Shown here: piece by piece, positions 1 to 12,600 of the stretch
Numbering within the stretch: position 1 is the first letter of the stretch
Layout: every line of letters begins with the position of its first letter
Source: Pseudisothecium myosuroides
Taxonomy: Eukaryota; Streptophyta; Bryopsida; Hypnales; Lembophyllaceae
Reading direction: 5' to 3'
NCBI GenBank assembly: GCA_951799445.1
Contig: OX637293.1
Location: forward strand, 23,250,001 to 23,314,000
Length of the DNA: 64,000 nucleotides
The notes under the pieces: model-generated
The model's input: only the letters and a program-made list of their open reading frames with translations
The model's database searches: none
Told to the model about the DNA's origin: nothing
Position numbers and translations under genes: made by a program

Positions 1-14
1 GTAGGCGATGGTTT

Positions 15-1035
15 GACATTATATTGCTGGACCATGCCATATTAATGGATGATTACAAAAAATTTGAATAAGTGGTCCTAATTTAATCATGAGATATGAG
101 GTTTGATTTAGGTTCAACCACATTGCATAGAGGGTCATTGCAAGAAAGAGTGTCCATTTTTGTTCCACTTTGGCTGTTTTCAACTAGTACTCCTAGTACT
201 ATGAGCTTTTTGCATATGATTTTTTTAAAATAAAACAAAATAAGGATAATTAGTATAACACTAGAAATAGCATATCACCAAAATTTCAGACCTAAAAAAA
301 ATCTAGGTCAAAAGTTATTCACAAAAACGTGTAAGCTGAAAATTTGAAGAAGATACATACTTTGACATTTTAATTTGTAAAAAATAGGAAAAAAAATTTT
401 CAATGAAAATAAAAATAGACAATTTAGAAAGATTTCATGATGAAGGGATTTCAACAAAAAAATGATCCTAAAACCAAATTCATTGTTCAGAACTGCGCGC
501 GCAAGGGAGCCCTCTTTGCATGGATGTGGAGGACATAAAATAAATTATTTTTTAATGCCCCTTGGTAGAAACATGACTTCCTACTATGGGAATAGACCAC
601 AGAAATTTCAGCTCCAAATCATTAAATATGGGGACTCCTTACGTAGTAAAACCCCCTAAAACTCAAAACGTGACATATTAAGTTAATTGATTTTTAAATA
701 AAAAATGATTTTTTAAAATTTCTGAAAAATATGAGATATGATGACACTCAAGACATACATCTTCAATAAAAAATTCAAATTCATGCGAGTCATGGTGCAG
801 AAGTTATTGCAAGTGGAAGCTACAACTCTCTTGTTGTGACGGAAACCTAGTATCACTCTTTCTTGCAATAACCCTAGAGTCTAGTTGCACGATGTGATTT
901 GACTTGACTAGTTCTTTCTCCCTCATTAGTTGTCAATGCAGACATTGTTGAGACATTACATGGCTGTACTATGCCATAGTAATAGATGGTGGCTATTTTT
1001 TTGAATAAGTGGACCTTTAATCATGGGTAGTGGAA
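15..1035. repeat. Diverged direct repeat flanking the element at 132-874
   Basis: The segment at about 15-100 and the segment at about 950-1035 are similar: both contain a GACATTA..., an ATGCCATA and a TTTGAATAAGTGG block in the same order. The copies are imperfect and sit on either side of the inverted-repeat element. They may be remnants of an older duplicated repeat into which the element inserted. Confidence 0.4.
132..874. mobile_element. Non-autonomous terminal-inverted-repeat element (MITE-like)
   Basis: The left end at 132-152 reads GGGTCATTGCAAGAAAGAGTG and the right end at 854-874 is its reverse complement with one mismatch. The element appears flanked by a short direct repeat, TAGA, on both sides. 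The roughly 740 bp interior has no convincing coding sequence; a short open frame at 462-659 begins within it and looks fortuitous. The superfamily is unassigned because the terminal sequence alone does not identify it. Inverted ends plus a target-site repeat are seen directly; mobility is inferred. Confidence 0.55.
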
Positions 1036-4000
1036 TTTTGAATCTACCATTCGATTGGATTCTTTTTGAAACAAGTTTGTTTAATTTGACCAATTCTAGC
1101 TAATTCCTTGGAGCCCAAGGCATATTTCTTTGGAGCCCAAAACATAGGCTATATCTAGCTATGGCTAAACTATGCTATAGATTTAAGAATATAAATATAT
1201 GGCTGAAACCACTCTTGAGCTTGCACAATATGATTTGTTGCATGGTTGGTTTTCACAAGCCTAATTTTGAAAACGAGGAAATATCATTCATTAGTGTTAT
1301 TCACTATTTAAATTTTGTTATATTTTCCTAAATGCATTTTTTACTGTTGAATTGTAGTTTAAATCCGAGAAATAAAATTTTGACACAAAAAATTGCAATT
1401 TTAGTGTTGCTAATTAATTTAAACTCAAAATTTTAGTATTTTATTCAAAAAAGGTGCATTGTGCAAAAATGTTTAAAACTACATGAAAGCAAAGAAAGGA
1501 TCTTTTTATTGCAAAATGGGATTAAAAATGAACTACTTCTAAAGATATGTAATTCAAATATAGACCTAAAAAAATGAATCTAGGAAATATTTTGGGAATT
1601 TTCATGGTATATTTTTAGGATATCCTTCAAAAAATTCTCAAATTGAATATTATGACAACATATGTATTACTTTATACCCCCCTTCTAAATGCCCTTTGTA
1701 CACATTTTGGAATATAAATTTTAACATTAAATGCTCCAAACTTTTTATTATAATAAGAAAATTTATTTAAAAAAATGTTTATTTTTTATCAATGATCCCA
1801 TTGAAAAGTGCCCTATAATATTAGCATGTTCATTTGTATGGTTTTCTTCTTCTTAAGTTTACACTATTAAAGGTGACCAAAGTTTTTAAATAAGCATACT
1901 ATTTTTTTTTTTGGTTACAAGTTTTCTTTTCTATTCAACTGCAATCCTAGTTATTGAAATTATTTTAGGAAGTACTAAGTGAGAAGGAAAAAAAAGAAGG
2001 AAATGGGAGAAAATGTGGATAACTAAAGAACTTGAAGAGGGAAAAGAAAAAGAGTGAAAATGAAGAATAATCAATCAAATCCAATCATTTTCTATGAAAC
2101 CATTCAAGAATCCAATTCCTCCTTTTTTATAATTTAAGTTCACTTACACTATTGGAGGTGACAAATGGATGAGAAAATTGACCTTTGTTTATGGCTCTTT
2201 CTCCAAAGGTTATCCGTCCCAATTCTTAAATTATTAGTGTCAGGACCCCATGAAGTGTAACGTATTCATATTGTTGAATTCAATTGAATCTACTTATTGA
2301 AAGAATACCAGTACAATAGTACCAATATGAAAATTTAATGTAGGACATTTATTAATCAATGGTAGCAAGGTTTCTTAGGACCGCTTTGTTAGTATAAAAA
2401 ATGGTAATTTATTCATTGACATGAAAAAAATGATTGGTGAAAAAGATCATTTTCAAGTGTAGATGCTTTGTGTAATGTATTCCTTGAGCGTGATTCTCAT
2501 GCATTTTCTCAAATTACTTCTTTGTTGATTTTTTAGCTTCAAACAACTACAGAATACTGTATTTATCCTGAAGCTTCTTTCAAGGAGTTTTTTTTCCCCT
2601 TGTTGAATAATGTTTTGTGGCCGTGTTTCACTGAGTTTTTATGCAAAATCAAACAGATAACTTATTGATGATTGGAAAAGTATCCTTACCACTCTGGTGA
2701 GGACCTTGGCACAGGTTTGAACACATCAAAAATCAGATACTTTCTCATGGGATACATACTATGAAGCTCTTCAAGCACTGTACTTGTCAACTCTTTTTTC
2801 AACATATTTGATGTATCAATTACTTCCTGTAGCTATCAGCCTTTGCAACTTGGTCTTTCAATTTTCAATACTTTTTTGACAATCATCCAAACTCTTTTAA
2901 GTTGTATTGTCAATATTACTAGTATTACCTAACACCTCTCAACGTGCACAATTGACTGCAGGTTGAAGTATTTTCAAATGGAAGCAGAAAAGGAACTTGA
3001 ACCTCATTTTTGACAATGGCATAAGCTTAGATTAGTGTGTCACCATTTCAATCAACATATCAAAGCCCACTGGAAACAGTGAGAGTGACACTAGATCTAT
3101 GTACCCTCATTTTTCAAATTCAACTGAATTCTTGGCTAGCTGTGGTGACAATTTGGGTAACAAGAGAATGTTGAATCTTGTTGCCTGAGCTTCATGCATA
3201 TATCCATTGAAAGCCATGGCCTCACACAAGTCAATTGTTGAATTAAGAAAATAATAACCAGCTAAGTCATCTGTGACTTGTGTGCACCTGACTGGTTGCC
3301 CTCTTCAAAATTTAGAGTCTCAGGTCATTCTAATCATAACTTACTGCTCAGTTCTAGTTTCAAGTTTCTAAATTGAACTAGAAACTTGAAACTAACACGT
3401 GAAGGCAACTCGTATTTGCAACAGGAGAGATAAAGGTTCATATGGATTCACCATTGCAAAAGAACATTGTTGAATTAACAGTGACAACAAGACAAAGAAA
3501 TTGACTAATCTCCCATTGTTATACCGGTACCAGTTTTGATAAGAAAGCTAACATCAAAACTTCAGGATATCTGACCCACCATGAACAATGTGCATAAGAA
3601 GCATCATTAGTAGTTGTTTTGTGAAGTTGTAAACACGACCCCTCACGACTACACTAAAACTCAACAAATCATGTAATACATTGCAACAGGACCAGGTCAG
3701 AACATGTTCACTTTCAATGAAATCAGTGAGTTTAGTTCTGTTTGAAAGGGTTTATCTAGATCTTAAGTGTCAAATTTCCACATAGTCCAGAACAAACTGA
3801 CCACCATACCTGAGGCATTTGACCGATTGTTACGTACGGTGATTCTAGATGATCTGAAAGATCAGAGCAAGCTAATCCTAAATATCATCTGAATAGAACA
3901 AATCTAAGAATCTAACAAAGCGCTTTAAAAAATGCGGACTACTTCGTCCTAACCTCCCTATTTGATGAAAGGGAGTACCGACTACCATTCTCTATTCTTG

Positions 4001-4064
4001 CACCTCAAATCAACCCACATCCTATGACTTGAAAAGCCAGATTACTGCAGCCATGAGAACAAGT
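1036..4064. other. AT-rich spacer without recognisable genes
   Basis: About 3 kb of AT-rich sequence with frequent stops in all frames. Base composition becomes more balanced after about 2.4 kb towards the gene at 4.07 kb. A perfect 16-bp inverted repeat (3355-3370 and 3379-3394) is the only ordered structure I noticed. Part of 3.6-4.06 kb may be 3' untranslated sequence of the minus-strand gene that ends at 4065. Confidence 0.5.
3355..3394. repeat. Perfect 16-bp hairpin
   Basis: TAGTTTCAAGTTTCTA at 3355-3370 is followed after an 8-nt loop by its exact reverse complement at 3379-3394. It lies in the spacer downstream of the mL60-like gene. It could fold in DNA or RNA, but nothing else links it to a function. 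Confidence 0.6.
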
Positions 4065-5324
4065 TTACTTTGAAGCCTGGGTTTCAGTTGGTAACCTCTG
4101 TTTGCTACTGCTTTGAGCACTAGGAGGGGCAGTCGCACAAGCTTTTAAAACTGCCTCTACCTGCAATTCCAACAAAAGCCAGTATGGTATGAGAGAACAT
4201 AAACACTAGCGAGGTGAAATAAAGCCTTGCGAGGATTTCAAACAATGTAAAGCCTACCGCGAAGCCGGCGCCTAAAAGTGGCATCGACCCAAATCTGTGA
4301 TTTTCAACTACACTCAGACATTCCTAGCAATCAGCTTGAAATTTCTTCCACGGCTGGATCCTAGATTAGCTTGACATCACTAATCAAGTCACCACAACAA
4401 AAATAATCGCTTATTCTGTCCGACAAGAAAAATAAGCAATCGTTGCAGAAACAAGACTGGACAACGAACAACCTACAAACCAAATGTCATGCAGATCTTT
4501 GGACCTCACACCGTTTCGAAGGGCTTGACATTGAGAGACGCTGACAAGGAGGCATGGTATAGAAATTAATCGGCAATTTATGGACAATTAAGGTAGCAAT
4601 ACCCAAAAGCGACCCCGACTAAATGTTTTCTATAATGTAGGCATTGATTCTACAATGTACACCATTTGAACAGCAGAGCCTAAGGTCAGTATTTGGTACA
4701 CATATAAGACCAGACTTAGAAATTTCTGACTTATTCATACAGTATCCAGATAGTTCATGTTTACATACATTGGAAATCGTCTTTCAAAATTACTAAAAAG
4801 CCTATTAAAAAATTTAAGGTACCGTATTAAAAGTAACTATGCTCAGTTGCTAAGAGACCACTTTTAGGTGACGTTCCGTTAAGAAGTTGAAAAGGAAATG
4901 GTCAACATAAGGCCATTCTCAGGGAAAACCTCCCTCTGACGTAATTCAGAGTCCAAATTACGACAACTTCCAGACGAATGAATACCTCGTCAAGCGCAGT
5001 CATTTACAGAGCAAAGCTAACAATTCTACGAAACCAAGACTAAAACAATCACATACAAATACTCAAACAACAAAAACCGCATTCTTGAAACTGCTGCAAT
5101 TAGGTTCAAGAAAGCCAAAAATTCTTTAAAAACTGCGCGTCAATTAGGAGGTTCCTACATGCAAAGCAAGAGATCAAGCAACGAAACCAACATACCTGCT
5201 GCAAACGCACGTGCCGCTTCTTGGCATTGGCGCGCCGCGTATGATTCATGGGCCAGTTCTTCCATACCAACCCCCCGGACCTTTTAATTACCACTTCCAT
5301 CACGCGCGTCGCTGCAAACGCCAT
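4065..5324 (-). CDS. Probable mitochondrial large-subunit ribosomal protein mL60 (MRPL31 family), two exons
   Basis: Exon 1 is 5196-5324 and exon 2 is 4065-4160. The intron (4161-5195) starts GTATG and ends TTGCAG, with phase 0 on both sides. The joined product is 74 residues. It contains GGLVWKN near residue 17, then a basic HTRRANAKKR segment and a QQVEAVLKAC helix-like stretch. This matches the pattern I know from the fungal and plant MRPL31/mL60 family (a GLLWK-type motif, a basic RKANxRKR block, then VDxVI), a component of the mitochondrial ribosome. I chose ATG 5322-5324; an in-frame TTG nine bases upstream is unlikely to be used. Three telo-box motifs in the upstream region fit a translation-machinery gene. 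The protein is short, so the family call is moderate; an unrelated small basic protein remains possible. Confidence 0.6.
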
Positions 5325-5349
5325 CTCTCTCAATCCGACTCCGGCGTCG

Positions 5350-5728
5350 AAACCCTAACAAATCAAACCAAACCAAACCAAACCAGTTCAGTTCCACCTG
5401 CTCCCGGTCAAAACTTTAGCCGCTTTCCGTTACTGTAACGTCATAATTGCGCAAAGGAAATTAACGCAGCAGCAAGAAAGGTCAATGCCAAACCTCCAAC
5501 CCTCACCTGCTTCACTGCAAAACCCTAAATGCGGGGACAGAGCATGAGCATTCCTTGGCAGGGGAAATGTCAAAATCGATCTGAATTGATGAGCCTGCTG
5601 AGATTTCAAATGAACTTTTTCACGATCTCCAATGCAATGGATTTGCACTTCTGCTCCCACCGGGATCAGAAAATTCCCCGTAGCTGCGGAATCGCTCCTG
5701 TCAACAAATTCTGGATGTGAAACCCTAA
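5350..5728. promoter_or_regulatory. Three telo-box motifs upstream of the mL60-like gene
   Basis: AAACCCTAA occurs at 5350-5358, 5520-5528 and 5720-5728, in a GC-richer island just upstream of the minus-strand start codon. Telo-boxes are known to be enriched in plant promoters of ribosomal-protein and other translation genes. The surrounding few hundred bases are likely promoter and 5' leader. Open frames here (for example 5430-5774 on the minus strand) show no protein-like character. Confidence 0.6.
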
Positions 5729-5733
5729 AATGC

Positions 5734-6618
5734 GGGAGTGGGGGATTTGCGTAGGAGCATCTGCACCGCTGCACGGTAAAGTCGAAACGCTCGAATTTGG
5801 AACTAGGCCCTCCAACTTCCTGTTTTTATTTATTGTTAGAGCAACCTCGATGTGAATTGTAAATTCTTTTTTTCACTACAGTAGGTTCCTCGTTGGTTTT
5901 CCTTTGCTCTTATCTCTTCATTTGTGGCTTGGCTGTTCTGTATTGTGACTTTTTTTTTCTAATGCAATGGCTCGTTCCATTTGTTCAAAAAATAAAATAA
6001 AATAAAATAAAAAATTGCCACTATAACACAAAATTGATGGTGTATCCCGTTCATAAGGGGGAAAATGTGAACCAATGCAACTTATATAGGGTTCTTTACT
6101 TTGAAGTCAGCTGCAAAAATCTTTCTTCTCATGACATTTTTTTGGATTTTGTTTAATCCATCAAGCAAGGCATCAAATGTTGGTCAATCAACAATAATGA
6201 CTCTACATCCAACTCCTTTGCTCCTCAATTGTTGGTAACGTCTTTGAGAGCGAAGTCGATCACCATTGTAGATTGGCTAGGTCTTCTTTGCTTCACTACA
6301 ACTATGTTTGTATGGAGACTTTCACCTTGTAAATTGGCTCCTTTCAAATTTAAGTGCCCCAAAATATACTTGGTACCTTGGCTTTGGAGTGGTCATATGT
6401 TATGTTTACATTGAGGTAGCTTGCTCTTAAACACCAAGTATGTCATGTGATATATAATTGATCAATTAATAATCAAATGTAGAATTTAATATACTTAGAT
6501 TTAGAGCTATATTTGATGTGATGGAGAACAACTCTTTGATAGCATTTGGAAGTGCCCAAAGTAATTTTCATACACTTTGGATGTATGTAGGCCCACCTAG
6601 TACCAAGGTGTGGATGCT
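5734..6618. other. Spacer with an AAAAT microsatellite
   Basis: No gene is seen. A short (AAAAT)n run lies at about 5989-6013. The remainder is AT-rich single-copy-looking sequence with stops in all frames. Confidence 0.5.
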
Positions 6619-7530
6619 TTAACCCCTAAAGGACTGGTATGTGTTTTTTGGCCGTATAGAAATTTTGGGCAGGTCCATGTGACTAGAGATTTCCATATTT
6701 TAAGCTGAAATTTTAATAGAAGGTGGGCGTGAGGAATATCTTTCATATGCACTAAATTTCAGGACATTTGGAAATAGGAGTCAAAAGTTATGGCCAAATA
6801 TGTTACTTTTTTTCGTAACTGGGCAGTCCGGGCAGCAAGAAAAATTTGGCAAAAATTAGATTTTTTTTTTAAATATATTTTTTTTTTGTAGATTATATTT
6901 TTGTCTATTTGGAAAGCTTTGATTCATTTCATTTGGATTTGTTATGAGAAAGTTATGGACATTCTTGTTTTTCAGGCAATTAGAGCATCTTGTTGAAAAA
7001 AATAACTTGTAGGATTCATTTCTAAATGCTATTTTTGCAATTTTTCAAAAAAAATAAATTCTCATGGTTTAGTTTACTTGCTAGAACAATCTCACCATTG
7101 GAATTAGTGTATTTTAATTCCATGTAAAATATATTAATATTTTAGATTTTCCTTCTATCTCATACCTACTTCTATTTAACAATTTTAGGAATGATAATTA
7201 AGTTTTCTTGAATATTTTTTTTCCCTAGACCCTCAACTCAATTCTCCACTATAAAGATTGAAAGCACAAACTCTGTAGTGCAAAAATTTTAAGTGCAAAA
7301 TGTTTAAAGTCATATACTTGTTTTTTCCACTTTAAACGCAAATATCTTGCAATTTGAGCGGTCAAAAATTCTGAATTTTTTTCCACACATTCTCATACTA
7401 GTTAGGTGTAAGATCCTACGGTTAGATGTGCAAAAAAAACATTTTTCATTTTTTTTTACTCCTTGCTATAGAAATGGCAGTTTTGATGGTTTTTTGGCAG
7501 AAAAAAGGCCTTTGGGCCTTTAGGAGTTAA
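6619..7530. mobile_element. TTAA-flanked element, subfamily A copy 1 (piggyBac-like ends)
   Basis: The 5' end reads TTAACCCCTAAAGGAC and the 3' end GGGCCTTTAGGAGTTAA, so a TTAA lies outside a CCCCTAAA.../...TTTAGG(G/A)G inverted terminus. The interior resembles the copy at 34427-35356: both share blocks such as GAAATTTTGGGCAGGT and GAAATTTTAATAGAAGGTGG. No transposase frame is present. TTAA targets and CCC...GGG ends are the signature of the piggyBac superfamily, so this is best read as a non-autonomous member. Confidence 0.65.
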
Positions 7531-9378
7531 GACTTTTACATTTATATTTCAAATTTCATCCAAAATTAAATAATAAGCATTTGGTTTCTTATATTGAATT
7601 GCCAAAATTTTAATCGGATAAATGAAAAGATTCCAATGCACAATAGGATTATTAGCAAATATTACTTGGAGACTATATATATGAATTATAAAAATATAAA
7701 ATATAAAATATAAAAATTATGGTAACATAAAAACATATGGTTATAGAAAAATACAAGTATAAATGTAAAAGATTACTCTATCTCAAATTCTACTCTAAAT
7801 ACCATTAAGTGAAATTTCAATTTGATTTCAAAACTCAATCTATTTGAGGTTCTTCTCAAAGAATTTTTAATCCCTAAACATAACATTTTTAGGATTGCAT
7901 TTACAATATTCATTCTAATATCTTCTAAAAATACTCTTGATGTACATGTTCTTATTCACTAATAAAAGATTAAGTCGACAAAAATTACAAACTATTTAAA
8001 AGTTTCTCAATTTTATGTAAGGCTATTTTATCTAAAAGCATCCAATTGAGTATGGTTTACATTTTAAAAATGTTTTCCTTATGGTGGGTCTTATTGTTAA
8101 TTAAAAAAAGAGGTATATTTTTCTTAACATGTATTTTTTGAATACACTAGATGAATGAATTACAATTTTTTTAAAGTGTCAATTATAAATGTCTCTAAAA
8201 GTATATCTAGGGCTCATGTTTAAAATGTGTATGTTGTAGGCAAAGGTCCATACAAGTCGGTTCTGCAACAAGTTTGCAATTAGGTGTACATACATTGATG
8301 TCATTTCTTTTTGGTGATTTTATTTTGAAGAGCAATTTAAAAAAAATTCTAGGAAATATTTCCTTTTTCAATGGATGAAATCACAAAATTTCTACCTATG
8401 AATGAGAATAAGTTAATTTACATTGCTTTCCTTGAAATTAGAAAAGTTATTCTATTTTGGCAACAATTTAATTGAGCCAATTTGTGCCACATGTACCTAT
8501 AGTACACATATCAACATGTTTCAAGAATATATCAATTCGATATATTTACTATAACTATAAGAGCATAGTAGCATAATTGGCTCAATTGAAATGTGGCACA
8601 AATAGGTTGGCTTACCTTGAAACAATTTAGTCTCATATCATTTGTGCTCCAATTCTGTCACCTATGAAACTACCCCTATTTCATCCTTATTCAATGTAAC
8701 ACCATAAAAGTGAAAATAAAAGAAAGCAACAAGGTAAGCAATGAAAATGGAAGGTAATTAAGGGGCATTCACAACTCTAAAAGAATGCAAAAGATTGACT
8801 TGACTTATGGTGCTTATGCAATTTACAAATGAAGACATGAGATCAATTATTTAAATTGAGAACTTCACTTATAAGAAAGGTGCTTCTACAAACTTGATTT
8901 TATGATGTAATTTATAACTTTGAAAATCCCCTTCCCCCCATAAATTCACTTATATTCTATTTCTTGTTATATATATCAATGAAAACAAGAAAGAATGCTC
9001 TATATAAATCAATGATATAAATATGTTAGGGGAGTTTCAAATATTTATCATAAAAATTCAAAAATAAATAATCTTACTATCTTTAGGTTGAGCACTAAGG
9101 TAGGAGTTCCATGAATGAACCATTTAACAAACGATTTGCAGTTTAGAGGATGCTAAATTCCTTGTAGTATTTTTCAGTAAATTTTCATCCAAAGAAAACT
9201 GGAATTGACATTTAAATGAACTGAAGTCGTTTTATATTTTTTGGACCTTTATAGAATTATCAACAGTTACAAATTTTCAAAGTTGAAACACAGTGGTCAC
9301 TAAAATGGATCATCTCCTGAAATGTACACAGATTGTATACCGATGATGCAATGAAAGAGTGCAAAATGTACCTATGCG
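7531..9378. other. AT-rich spacer upstream of TOC75
   Basis: About 1.8 kb of AT-rich sequence with no coding signal. Around 8445-8625 there are scrambled inverted copies of AATTGAGCCAATT and TTTGTGCCACAT, possibly remnants of a small inverted-repeat element. The last 300 bases before 9691 become GC-richer and are likely the TOC75 promoter and 5' leader. Confidence 0.45.
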
Positions 9379-9690
9379 TTGCAGGACCGTTTTAGAGCCT
9401 GGTCCATTTTAGGACCTCCTACTGAAAAATTCCACTTGGCACGATTTCCTCATCCTATCCATCCAACCGCGCACATCCATCCAGAGTTCACGATTTTCAT
9501 CCACCGGGTCATCGTTTTCATCCCAAGGGCGGAGAGCAGCATGGCAGTGAAGAACCCTATCCTGGATCGCCTTGCATGTTTCTTCTCATCACCGCTGAGG
9601 TGCTGCTGCGGTTTCCGCCATAGCCAAAACCCAAACCTCTAGACATTACTCTCGCCACTACCACGCAGCTCAGCGTTCATTCCCGCAGCC

Positions 9691-12600
9691 ATGGACGCCG
9701 TGCTGCACTTGGCCGTGCCATCGCCTCTCTCTACCGTCGCTGCGCATCGTCAGGGCTCCGCAAAGAGGTACTCACAGCTCAATCTGGCACATTACTTACC
9801 TGGTCTGGCATTTGTTTCGACGATGGAAGCTTTTGTTCTTGGAATTCTTGTTGAGGAAAATTCCATCTCGTTTGCCGCATTCGTTGAATTTGGATTCTGG
9901 CGGTGAATTTGGTTGCTGTTCCGAATTTGCAATGTTCGGTGATTCTCCGGAAGCTTCTTTTTGAGATTCGGAAACGGGAAGATGACTTCGTTCTTGGTTC
10001 AATCTCTTTTTGAGGTTGCAACTTCTTGCTTGTTATCGAATGTTTTTGATTGACGCTACGTGATGCCATTTTAGTATTGGAGATACAGGGTTTTGTTTTA
10101 GTATTGAAACTTGGATTTTCCAACTAGGTTTGGTCAGTGCCGTGTAGAACTGAAATTAGGGGTTTGGCTATGGGATTGAGGGTTTAAGAAGCTCGCGCGG
10201 TTTTATACTAATATATTTAGTTAATGGCAAGTGAAGTTGGAGTACGTTGTCTTCGGGCTATGAGGAGGTCAGAGGTGTAGTGTCGCATGACTCTGGATGC
10301 TTTTGACTTGGAGATGAGATGTATTACATCCAATGTCGACTGAGGATTACCTGTGCAAATGGCTTTAGTAGCATGACTTTAGGTCCAAAACGTGAATCCC
10401 CGGTTTCTGTTCCGAATTTGGTTCTGTGGAATGTTTGATAATTCCTCGGATGCTCTTTAAAAGATTGGAACCTTACTTGTTTCTTGATCCAATCTCTCGT
10501 AGATTGCAAGTTCTTTCTTTTCGATTCTCGTCATCAACCTTGCGTATGTTTTCCGTTGACGCTAGATTGTTTCATTTTTAGTATTGAAGCCTGGGTTTTT
10601 GAACTAGGTTTAGTCCCTGTCGTGTGAGTTACTGAAGTTCGGGATTTATCTTTGCGAGTAAGGGTTTAAGGACATCATGTAGTTTTTTTTCATGAAACTC
10701 GTTACGTTTGGTCAAGGGCAAGTGAAGTTGCAGTATCTTGTCTTCGGACTATAGAGGTTTAGTGTCACATGATTCTGGATGATATTTATCATTCAATGTG
10801 CGTCGAAGATGGCATTTTCAAATGGTATGATAGCAGGTTGAAAAACGGACGTTTTCTTTTGAGTTTGATTATTACTCCTTCATTTCAAGTCCCACTCATA
10901 GATATATGTGTTATTTCTTACCGTTTCAGTCTTTCAGACGAGACTTTACTTATAATTAAATTGTGCGTCTCACAGGCCAGTACCATCAACGCCAACATCT
11001 TGCTTGATAAGCAGGAGAAGTTTAACAGGAGGTTCCCTACAATCCCAGAATGACGTCTTTTCGTCGTTTGCTCCACAGCAAGCTGGAAGGGTTCCTCACA
11101 GACGTCGAGCTCCAGTGTCTGCTTTAGCGAACTCTTCTTCTGCTCCATGTAAGTGGTTGACACGAGAAGGCTAGGTTTGGGTTAACACAGCTAGCTGCAT
11201 TTGTTCAATTGTTGGTTTTCCGAGTCTGTGTGAGCTCTGGTGTTTGGTCTTTAATTGGTTCCTGTGTTGGTAATTCTCTTCATATGCATTGGTGGTGTGT
11301 ATTCTTACTTTTGCCCAATCATCTATGCGAGTACCAAAATTCTGAGGTTTTGAAACTACCTGCAGCTGAAGATTTTAACGCAAAGACTAGTGAAGGAGGG
11401 CATTCGTTAGATTGGAGGCAAGCTGCCTTGGTCGCAGCTGGCGCAGTAGCAGGTCTTAGTACTGGGGCTATCTTGGCACTCTCTGGTGGGGATGGAGGGG
11501 GCTTTGGTGGTTTCATCTCTGGCGGAGGTGGCGGAGGCGGTGGTGGAGGAGGCTGGAGATTCTGGCTGAACAACTTTGCTTGGGCAGATTCAAGGAATGA
11601 AGAAGAAGGCGGTGATGCCTTTGATCCTCATGGGCTGCAGGTTGGTCGTACGGTGCCACTTAGTAAGCTCAACCCATCCAAGCGGTACAAGGTTTCCGAA
11701 GTGGAGCTTGTGGATAAGCGCACAAAGCAACCTGTGAATGCCAAAGATGCATTTTACGAGCTCGTTACCTTGAGAGCCGGTGGCGTAGCAAGTAAAGCTC
11801 AGTTGGAGGCAGAGGTAGAGAATCTGATGAACTGTGGGATGTTTCAAAGCGTAGAGATGGAAGGGGTTACTCAACTTGATGGAAGCGTGAAAATGGAAAT
11901 CTCATTCATTGAGAGCCAGTGGCAACCTGCCGACTCGTTCAGGTGTGTAAATGTCGGATTGTTGGCCCAAAGCAGGGTCCCTGAGGGTGATGAGAAAATG
12001 TCGGATCAACAGCGAGAGGAACTTGCAAAATCACAGGAAGAGGAGTACAAGAACAGACTCAGGAAAGCTCGCCCTTGCATGCTTCCCAAGAGCGTGGAGG
12101 TAAGATATTTAATATTGATATGCTCATGCTTTCTCCTTATTTTATTACGTTTGTTTGAACCCTACCTCTTTTCTCTAATCTCCTAACAAGAGGTTATCCT
12201 ATCCTGTTCTAACTCCTGATGTGCTTTCAGCGCGAGATTTCTGGTTGGCTTCGTGGAGAAACACGCGTTACTGCTCGCATGCTTCAGCGCATTCGAGACA
12301 GGGTACAGAAGTGGTATCATGATGAAGGCTACGCATGTGCCCAGGTGGTTAACTTTGGAAACTTGAATACAAATGAGGTCGTATGTGAAGTAGTGGAAGG
12401 GGACATCACTAAAGTGCAAATACAGTTCCAAGACAAAATGGGCTTCCCATCTGTAGGTCACACTCAAGAAGTGATCATTCAACGGGAGCTGCCCGATCAA
12501 GTAAGTACTCAATTACATGCTGCTTATCGCTGAATGCAAGGGTCACAACATCTATATTAATGAGTATGTTTAATTCGAATCTAATTATACTGGTCACTTT

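Noticed and set aside
5430..5774. Minus-strand open frame of 114 codons upstream of the mL60-like gene
   Set aside because: No motif, overlapping the telo-box promoter region, and no splice link in phase with exon 1.
11319..11573. Proline-rich open frame on the minus strand
   Set aside because: It is the antisense of the TOC75 glycine tract inside a well-supported exon.
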